DNA of 64,000 nt from Gnetum montanum (Eukaryota; Streptophyta; Gnetopsida; Gnetales; Gnetaceae). Shown piece by piece: positions 55,186 through 64,000 of the stretch. Each line of letters opens with the position of its first letter. Positions within the stretch are counted from its first letter, which is position 1. The stretch is from the NCBI GenBank assembly GCA_015680685.1, contig MNCI01010839.1, positions 581,869 through 645,868 of the forward strand, read 5' to 3'. The notes under the pieces were generated by a model. It was not told where the DNA came from, ran no database searches, and saw only the letters and a program-made list of their open reading frames with translations. A program made the position numbers and the translations under genes.

Positions 55186-57910
55186 GTTAATTTGGATTCC
55201 AAAATATGAACAAAATTTATCTAAAATTTTCAACATACATTGTAAGCCTTCCACTAATTTGGAGATTAATGGAGCATCATTTGCAAATAGTAGAATGTTA
55301 ACGTGGAATTTTTCTACAAATAATGAACATTTGTTATTAATTTCTTGCATCCATTCCTCTAATTCATCAATGAAAATTTCAAATAGAGTTAGGGAAAGAG
55401 GATATCCCTAATTAATACTAATAATGTTATGCATTATGGCACTATCATTTGAAATACTATCATGTAGTTGCATATACACTTTCTTTAAAAGGATTTGAAT
55501 TATTGATAATAAATTTAATGAAATTCCAAGATTATATAATTTGTACCATAGTTTACTTCGAATGATTGAATTATTAGCCTTGGAAAAGTCAACAAAGCAA
55601 ATGAATGCTTAGTTACCTAAACCTTTAGCTTGATCAATGAGATGCTTAAGAGTAAGCAAATGATCCACAATCTAGTGACTTTGCTTGAAACATGCTTGTG
55701 AGATGGCACATATCTTTCTTTCTTCTATCCATTTTCCAAGATTCTCTTCAATAATAGTACTAAAGAGTTCCCAAAGATGCTATTGATGGAAATCATTCTA
55801 TAATTATTTAAATCAAACTTATTGCTTTTTTTTTTGAAAAAAACTACTCTACTCATGCACCATTTTCTTTCAAGCCCAAATTCTAATGCATGCGCTACTT
55901 TCAAAATTCTTCCCATACTAGTAAACCTCCCCACTATAGCATCTATGAATATAAATCTTGGACATCCATAGCTTTATTTGATGCTAGTCTATTTATTCTT
56001 ACTAAAGTCTTCTTGAATGATAAATGCGAACAAGAATTGGAACTATGCACTGACTCTACTTCTATTTTCTTTTTATACAAGTATTTATAGAAAGCTTGAA
56101 GCTCATCGAATGGAAAATAAGATTCTATTCTCTGTTTGTAATAAAAAAATTTCCAAAAACTTTGTGGTTCTCTTTTAATCTTATGCAATTATCTAACATG
56201 TTTATCATGAAGAAACTTTCTCTTCTTGTTGCAAATCAAAATTTTGTATGCTCGAATTGCTTCAAGATTGGTTTGATATCTAAGAGTCATTCAAGATTTC
56301 CAACATTGATCATCAAACCATTCTTGTCTTTGTACTCTGATTTTTTCTCGCCTAGGTAGCAGCAGCCAATAGAGTATCAGCAATATTAATAGAAAAATTT
56401 CATCTTCTTTGAACTTCAGCCTGGAAGGCTTGCTTCTCTTTAGTTGATAAACAAAGAATCCAAGTCTTCCTTCTACACTAAGACACATAGCCAGTGATTG
56501 AAATGGTAAAATATAGAGGATGATGAATAGACTTAATAAGCTCAAAACCTACTTGAAAGTATTCAAGACTTTCTAAACTCCCAAGATTGGTAATTAGGAG
56601 GTTTATACTTGAAGAACCTTAAGGACCCACGAAAGTATAAGCTTTTGACTTTGGAAATCTATCAATGTCATTTACAATGAGTAAATCTAATTCTTGTCCC
56701 CAATTTAAAAGATGTTTCTCTCAATAGTTAACTCTAGATTCATTAGAGAACCTTTCCTAATCATTACACTATTCTTGATTCAAAAAGTCATGAGAATCCC
56801 ATGGTAAAGTAGAAATTTTTTCTGCTCCAACTCTAGTATTGAAATCACCATAAATAAAAATCTATTCTTATGATGAGAAATTGGCAATATTTGCACTCAG
56901 AAAGTAAAAAGGGTAGTCTCATGTCAAATCTTCTAACTTGTATATTTTAGCATCATGTGGGCCAACTTAACAAAAAGCGATGTATGCAGTGTTCTTTTGA
57001 AGCCTAACTCTAAGCCATACATATGGCCTATTTTTATCTACTTTCTCTACTTGAATATGCTTTTCAAACTAGGTGCAGATTAAAATTGCCAGACCCCTAG
57101 AAGGTTTTCCTCTTTGAGCTTTGCCTTTATTTGGAAAGAAGAAAATAGTAAAGCCTAGAATTGTAACAATAGGAGAATTCTCATGCTCCTAAGTTTTCGC
57201 AATAACAAAAATATCAAATGATTGGAAAAAAGATATTTTATATAAAATTTTAACTTTATTAATGAAAAATCCATTAATATTCACAAAACCACAACAAAAA
57301 AATTTTACATAATTTGTGTAAAGTTTTTTTTTGTGTATTGTATTTTTGTAACTACTACTTTACATTTTGAATTTAAAAAAGCCATAAAAGCTTTTGCTCT
57401 TGCTTCCTTTACTTTCTTCCATCCAATTGATCTAAGTGTTTTCTCCTTTTTTGTTAAATCTTCATTCACCTAGATTATTTCACCCTTTAAATAACTGCGA
57501 TGCTCCCAAACTTTAGATCTATCATCCACATCTTTAAATCTAACCAGAATGTGTATAGGTTTTTCAGTTTTGGGCCTAACACAAATTATTCATTGAATTG
57601 TAGGTGNACAAATTTCTCTATGTGTAGTTTTCATTATCAGTGGAAACTTTTGCTAAAATTTCTTTAATGATTGCAAGCTTTCACATCATTCTTTTCCATT
57701 CTGCTTTAGAAACTTGGATCATTTCTGAGTTTTGGACTTGTCGTCCAAATTCCATCGCAAAGTCTTTGAATCATGATGGAAATGCATTTTCACATGTAAA
57801 AACCCTTACTACCATTGGCCTTCCTGCTCTCATCTCTCTACAAAACGTTCTAGGTACATACCTAAAGTCTAGCAAAGGAGTTTCTCTAATTTTTATTTAA
57901 AAGTTCCAAG
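55186..57910 (-). mobile_element. LINE-D, 5' part: ORF1-like, APE endonuclease and RT
   Basis: Minus-strand frames from 57900 show an ORF1-like segment (RYVPRTFCREMRAGRPMVV, IHILVRFKDVDDRSKVWEH-like, about 57400-57900). The apurinic-type endonuclease follows with QSFDIFVIAKT (about 57220) and IFIYGDFNTRVGA (about 56850), the GDFN motif being diagnostic. The RT contains SRVVFFKKKSNKFDLNNYRMI (about 55830), VHVNILLFANDAPLIS (about 55300; YADD is FAND) and LDKFCSYFGIQIN just before element F. The rest is at 46370-46184 and 19647-18851. It is heavily mutated. Confidence 0.75.
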
Positions 57911-58059
57911 TCATGGATTTAATTCTTGATTTGTAGAATCATTTTTCTATTAGCATTTTTTTCTAATATTAATTTTTCATCATTGAAAATATGAGCTTTT
58001 TTCATATGAATACTAATATGTTCATAGGACCTAGTGGAAAAAAATATTTTGAAGTCTTT

Positions 58060-61000
58060 ATGTAATGTAGAAAAAAAGCCTACTGGTGATATTAGTTAGA
58101 TTGATTTGTGGCAATGAACTACTTGTAGAGTTAGAAATTATGCCAAATGGTTTGAAAGTAATTTGTTAAGTATAAGTGTTAAGTTAAAAAAGATTTTGTA
58201 GAAACTGTAAAGCAAATACAAATTCTTTTAGACTAGAATCCCTTTAATTTTGAAACTTAAAAAGTCTTAGTTAAAGCTTGTTATGCTAAAAAAATATTGG
58301 GATGTTTTTGAAGCTAAAAATGTTCTCAGTAAAAGTCACATAAGTTAGCTAAAAATTGAAGATGAATCTTGCAAGGAATTGTTTAAATTTCTAAAAGGAA
58401 ATTATCAAGTACCTAAAATAGAATCACTTTATATGATTCCATCATTAAAAATTTTGTGATTATTAATAGTTTTTTAGCAAATTATTTTTTTCAATCTTTT
58501 CTTCTAAAGGTTTTAGCAAAGAATCCTTCTAGCCCTCTAGTACATATATTCTTCAGCTTATAATAGAAGGGCATTGAAGTATTCTTGAAGCAGAAATTAT
58601 AGTAGAAGAAATCAAAGTAGCTGACCTTTAGTTTAACATATGGTAAAGCTTTAGGTTTTAATGGTTTCCTATTCAATTTTGAAAGATGCATTGGGACATT
58701 ATTGAGGATGATCTCTTTCATGTTTTAAAAGAAGCCATTAAAAAATTTTTCTCTTAGAAAAAATATTAAGAAAGGCGTGATTCATCTCTTTTCTAAGAAT
58801 GGATATCTTCAACATATTGGTAATTGGAGGCTTATTACTCATTTTAACAATACTTATAAAATTTTAGCTAAATACATGGCCTGTTGAATTTAGAAGATTG
58901 TTGAACATATCATCATACTTGAGTATACTAGTTTTGTTAAAATATAGCTTAAATAATGCTATTGAAGCTTGGGAGGGAATACAATGGGCTTCTATTACTA
59001 ACCAAGATAAGTTTATATTAAGTTAGATTATGCCAAAGCTTATGAAAAAATTGAATAGAATTTCATTATTTCTTATCTCTACAAACTAGGATTTGGTAAT
59101 TATTTTATTTAACTTGACCATACCTTGCTCATTGATGCTAATGCTCAAGTTGCTACTAATTTTGGATTAAGTTCCTCCTTTTCTTTTCAATGGTCAATTC
59201 ATCAAGATTATCTTCTAACTGCCTATCTTCTTATTATTGTTGCAGATTTTCTTTCACATAATCTACATTATGATTTACAAAGAAATATCATTAAGGAAAT
59301 TTCAATTGATGCTTAAGGTATGAAATTGCTTAACATGCACTTTATAGATGATTCTATTTTTATGATCAACAATTCTTTACAACATATCAATACTTTTTTA
59401 GCTAGAGTGGAGGATTACTACATGTATTTGGTTCTTAGATCAATTGTCAAAAATTTGTTGTTTATTGTATTGGCAATATTGATAAGTGAGTTACTTTCAA
59501 GCCTTGGAAAATCTTGAAAAGAAATTTGATCTTCAAAATGTTAGAAATATCAATTTCTTTTTAGCCTAATTTTAATAGTTTTTAGAATTATGTGGTTGAT
59601 AAAATCAAAAGGAAGTTTGATAAATGAAAAAAAACAAAAAAAAAACACACACACACACACACAGCCACACAATTGTTGGCAAATTTCTATTTATTAAGCA
59701 AATGCTTCAATCAACTCATGTTTATTACTTTAGTTGTTGGGCTCCTTCCAAAATTTCTTATGAGAGAATTGATCATATTATCCATTAGTTTCTATGGTAT
59801 GATAAGCAATATAGAAAGGTTTTTTTAGTGTTGCTTGAGATATTTGCACTAGTAGTAAAAAAGACGGAGGACTTGGCCTCATTAATTATTATAAATAAGG
59901 TATTTTTCTTACAACAAAATGAATTGCAAAGTGTATTAATAGAGATGATGTTTGGATTATCCTTTTAGGAAATAGACTTATGCAAGGAAAATCGAAGAAT
60001 GATAATAATTGGTCTTCTAGTAACTTTTTTCACCGTTTTTTTTTTCTTAAGCTATTTCTACTTCTACTTCTCTCATTCTTAAAAAAATTTGAAAGACATG
60101 ATGCAAGCTTAGTAAATATTGGAATTACAATCACATTATAGTTTCAAAAGATATTTTTAAGCAAATTAGCCCATGGTGGCTTCATTATAATGCAGAAGCT
60201 TGGCTACGAATGCATCTAGATTATGTACCACTTAGAGTAGAGTTGGTATCATTGTAGTTTCTTATTTGTGTATGCATGATAGATGAATTACTTAAAATGA
60301 AGTTTCTAATCTACAAGTTAATTTCTAATCTTGAGAATTTATTTAAAGTTAACAAAACTTCACATCAAACTTTTCTAGATATTTTTTGAAAGTATGATAG
60401 ACATTTTTTCCTTTTAATTCGAAAATTACTTATGAGATTATGACATATAATGATTTTATTTATAACAAATTCAATAAGGTCTAGAAAATGCAATTATCAT
60501 CACACTTTTGAATAAGGAAAATAAAAGATATTTGGAGAACTCTTACATTTCTGAAAATTCATATTTTTTATGGTGTCTTATTCATTAAGGTCTTCCTACG
60601 AACACTTGTCTTAAACATATGAGAAATGTTACTTCTTAATGTTTTCTTTGTGGTAGTGAAGACTCATTTTTTTCATTTTATTTTTTATTTTTGAGTGTCT
60701 TGTTGCTCAATATCTTGAAAATGAATATCTATAATTTCTAATAACTTTAAACCAAATATCAATGAAGTCATTCTTGGTGTTCAACCTACTTTATCTACTT
60801 GACTTATTTGCATTTGGAATTACCTTTGACTACTTNNNNNNNNNNNNNNNNNNNNNNNNNNNNNNNNNNNNNNNNNNNNNNNNNNNNNNNNNNNNNNNNN
60901 NNNNNNNNNNNNNNNNNNNNNNNNNNNNNNNNNNNNNNNNNNNNNNNNNNNNNNNNNNNNNNNNNNNNNNNNNNNNNNNNNNNNNNNNNNNNNNNNNNNN

Positions 61001-61340
61001 NNNNNNNNNNNNNNNNNNNNNNNNNNNNNNNNNNNNNNNNNNNNNNNNNNNNNNNNNNNNNNNNNNNNNNNNNNNNNNNNNNNNNNNNNNNNNNNNNNNN
61101 NNNNNNNNNNNNTCTTAATAAGAAACCCTTTAGTAAGAAGTGAAAACCCTTAAGAAAATTGAATAAGGTCAAGGTCTAATCCTTCTCCTACCCAGAGGAA
61201 AGATTTTCAAGATTGATTGTAAGGATGAAAACTTAAAAAGTCATCCCAAAAACCATTGGGTTTTTTCTAGAGTCTCTATTTGATGATCTTATGTACTTTG
61301 AATTTTTTAAATATTATTATTTATTTTTTTGAATCTAACA
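58060..61340 (+). mobile_element. LINE-X copy 2 (RT to 3' tail)
   Basis: From about 58600: VEEIKVADL and IEDDLFHVLKEAIKKFF, then KKGVIHLFSKNGYLQHIGNWRLI (RT fingers, about 58780), LDYAKAYE (about 59030), ATNFGLSSSFSF, LLTAYLLIIVADFLSHNL (59125-59316), NMHFIDDSIFMINNS (59330) and the C-terminal part to the gap at 60836. The 3' tail from 61117 to about 61340 matches 4248-4485 and 12345-12570. An (AC)n run sits at 59645-59662. Many stops are present. Confidence 0.8.
60836..61112. other. Assembly gap of 277 N
   Basis: The gap lies in the last third of LINE-X copy 2. By comparison with copy 1 (about 12120-12340) the missing sequence should be LINE body of similar length. Confidence 0.95.
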
Positions 61341-62805
61341 TCCCCCTCTTTTCTAAAATTGAAACTAAAATTTTATTACATCTATAGAACCTTTTGGATT
61401 TATTGGACAATATAAATATAGAAGCTATGAGTTTTCATTAAGAAAAGCATTAGTATTATTGATAATATTTGGAATAAATCAATTAATTTTGTAATTATAA
61501 TATTTAAATGGGATTTATCTTCAATGCTATTTGTATTGCACAACTAATATATTCATTCTTTATCAAGGTGCATAGCAGGAAGAGGATCCTTCTTAGCTTC
61601 TAGAAATTGAAATTTGTAACTTCAAATTCTTCAAGAATAGTAACCATGATGAGTCCACCATGAGTTGAAGATGCTACCTTTCATGATAATTGAGTAGATA
61701 ATGAAACATGGGATGATCATGATGAAGTTATGATCATTGATTATAGGTTTTGGTTAAGTCACAGTCTTGAAAAATAGTACAAATAATAAAACTAAGGAAG
61801 CCATGAGCTCCAACAAGAATCATGGTCTAGACCATGAGTTAGACCATAATCATGGTTTAGTTATGATAGTTGTTTTAGCCCCTATACCCTTTTTGGTGGA
61901 GGGACACCTCTTCCAATCCCCTTCATGCTTCCTACAAGTGGTTTTTATAGGTTTTTGGAGATAGAAGAATATTTGGGCCAAGTGTAGAGTCTTCATAGAA
62001 GACATCTGGGGATTATTAAATATGTCTACCTAGAAGTGAAGACATCTTTGTCAGACCTAAGATATCTCTAGAGATATGCCTCTATGTGACCATAGATGCC
62101 AAGCCAGAGATGTCTTCTAGGAAACAAAGATGTCTCCTAGGCTCTAAATACATCTTTCTTGCAAGTTTTAATTTTCAAAAAAGAAAGAAAAAAAAACATC
62201 TCCCAAGGGCCAAAGATGACCAATACAACTAGGAAATTTTCTGAAATTGACCATCTTGAATCGGAAAACTATCAAAATGATGAAGAAAAGGATGCAAATA
62301 GCATGAGATCATCAAGTTGGAAAAAGGTTTTAAGGTTTATTATCTCTAATTCTAATAAAAATTGGTATTATTTGATGTTTTGTATTAGCATCAAGTAAGT
62401 TGATGAAGTATGGCAAGAGTATCAAGAGAGCACATTGAGTGAGTATAGGTTGGGATTGTAGCTCCAAGATCAACTGTGTGATGTATTAGCCTATGTATTC
62501 TTGTGTCTTACTTCTATGTTAAGATCTCAGTCCTAGGGTATGGGAGATATTCTCATTTAGTTGTGTCTTGCATTGAGAACAATCATTATGTTGTTGTAGA
62601 GCCTCATGCTATGTGGCATTGTTTGAGTGTTGAGAGTATTTTGAATGTCTTGTGGATTATGGAACCTTATTTTAATATTTATTTTAATAATTGAAGATAG
62701 CTAGTTCTTTTATTTTCTAGCATATTATTTATTCTTTCATAATATTTGGATTTAGTGGGCTTAAAGGTTATTTTACATTGAAGTGAACCTACTCCAACTT
62801 CTTAT
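61341..62805 (+). repeat. Probable 5' LTR or leader of a gypsy element
   Basis: A primer site at 62806 implies that an LTR ends shortly before it. Its left border could not be fixed because the partner LTR is outside the window. The stretch contains a perfect palindrome CATGGTCTAGACCATG (61821-61836) and a cluster of GAAGACATC/AGATGTCT words (61985-62160). Confidence 0.4.
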
Positions 62806-62817
62806 TGGTATCAGAGC
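62806..62817 (+). promoter_or_regulatory. Primer binding site, initiator tRNA-Met type
   Basis: TGGTATCAGAGC is the classical plant retrotransposon primer site. It sits about 60 bases before the first gag codons. Confidence 0.85.
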
Positions 62818-62866
62818 ATAGAGTTAATTGTGCTTAAAATTGGTTGCAAATTGTTATCAATTTTAG

Positions 62867-64000
62867 ATGGTGCCTATGAAAAAATAGGTGCAAGCCTTGA
62901 ATAGAGACATGGAGGGCATGAAGTCTACCTTCCAACTAATGGTTGTTTGGTTAGCTGAAATCAATGCAAAGGTAGACAAGAATGCATGTCCTAATCATAT
63001 TCAAACATATGAAGGTGATGAGCATTCATGTTTAGATGGTGATGAAGAGGTTTTACAGCTAGGTGGATGGAATGATGATGAAGGATAATCCAACTATGAA
63101 AGTATAAAAATCCATCAGCTAAGGATTTCAATAGGAGGAAATCCTATTCCTAAGATGAGAATTCCAAGGGCTCCATCACCAACCTCTACTTCTTCGCATG
63201 GTAAGCTTGATGACAAAGATGATGCAAGACTTGCTAGAGCATTTCATAATGCTATAAGATTTCCATATGTTAAGTTGAAGACTTTTAATGGTGTAGATTG
63301 CATAAATGATTTTTCAAGTTAGTTGAAGGTACTTAACAAGTATTTTGAGTTGGAAGAGGTACTAAATCATTTAAGGGTATCTATTGTGAAATTCAAATTA
63401 GAAGGTATGACTTTTACTTGGTGAGAAAAAGAAATCCTAGGGATATGAAAGACAAAATGGTTAACCCATTAGAGATTAGAATTTAATGAAATATAGGTTA
63501 AGAAGAAAATATAAACAATCTCCTTAGAGACAAGAAACCATTATGAATTTGAAATTCCTAAGGAAAGTTGATAAATATTTTTACATTGAATTTAGTAATC
63601 TATGCCATCAAGCTAAAGTAAACTAGGAGGAGTATGAATAGGCTTCAATCTTTTTAGGAGGTCTTAAAATGGTGTATCAGTAGGAGTTGTCATTCTATGA
63701 GTCATAAACTCTTGATGAGGCTTATGATTTAGCACTCAAGGCAGAAAAGAAACTAAGCAAATTTAGAAATGGAAGCAAACAATATTTCAAGGGAAAGGAT
63801 AAGTGGTTCGATTTAGAGAAGGGATTAAAGTTCAAATTTGAAGATAAAGATAACAACCATGATAGGAGGATTGAGAAGGGTGATGAGAAATCTAGTAAAT
63901 TCAATGTCAAACTTAAACAATTCATAGCATGATTTGTCAAAGTTAAGGAGTTGTTATTTGCAATGCCTCATTTGTGGGACATCCTTGTACCAACCCATAT
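62867..64000 (+). pseudogene. Gag of a Ty3/gypsy element, continues past the window end
   Basis: The first open part (62888-63088) gives MQALNRDMEGMKSTFQLMV and is acidic. The gag core follows: PYVKLKTFNGVDCINDF (about 63260), NKYFELEEVLNHLRVSIVKF and LEGMTFTW (about 63330-63420), then in another frame FSNLCHQAKVN, FLGGLKMVYQ and TLDEAYDLALKAEKK (63590-63750). These are the usual blocks of plant gypsy gags of the chromovirus or Reina type. Stops and a frameshift near 63450 make it defective. Protease and RT would lie to the right. Confidence 0.75.

Overview
The window looks like a low-GC, repeat-choked plant nuclear genome, most likely a gymnosperm. That guess rests on one spliced plant nuclear gene with a plastid-targeting N-terminus, several plant retroelement lineages, extreme nesting and age of the insertions, and almost no other host genes. 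The species cannot be fixed from the sequence alone.

Host gene. The only convincing host gene is the 5' half of a chloroplast chorismate synthase on the minus strand (18024 down to 15921). Six intact exons with canonical splice sites encode the first 185 or so residues. The C-terminal exons are not in the following 15.9 kb of the window.

Left part (1-12.6 kb). A decayed L1-type LINE (1-1450) is followed by an RTE-type LINE on the minus strand (2880-4247) and by two short 3'-tail fragments of another LINE family, here called LINE-X. A LINE-X copy (about 5100-12570) is split by a 5.3 kb insertion (about 5448-10715). That insertion carries a periodic GGCCA-rich array and a broken ORF of unknown family.

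Middle and right (18.85-57.9 kb). One minus-strand LINE (LINE-D) is cut into three pieces by two LTR retrotransposons. Element E (19648-46183) is Athila-like, with gag, PR, RT, RNase H, IN and a tRNA-Asp-type primer site. Element F (46376-55180, target duplication TACAT) has gag but no pol, and a large extra ORF in the position where Athila elements carry their env-like ORF. E is itself split by element G (26270-42759, target duplication AGCAT). G is 16.5 kb long and has gag and protease but no recognisable RT or integrase. On its opposite strand it carries a roughly 3.6 kb gene-like ORF with several introns, an upstream TATA box and tandem repeats on both sides. This is the most interesting object in the window.

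Right end. A second LINE-X copy (58060-61340, containing a 277-base gap) is followed by the start of a Ty3/gypsy element with an initiator-Met primer site at 62806 and a decayed gag running off the window.

Inferred order of events: LINE-D first, then E and F into it, then G into E. Most in-frame stops in the retroelements are TAG or TGA where CAG, CGA or TGG would fit, as expected from deamination of methylated cytosines. No tRNA, rRNA or CRISPR was found.
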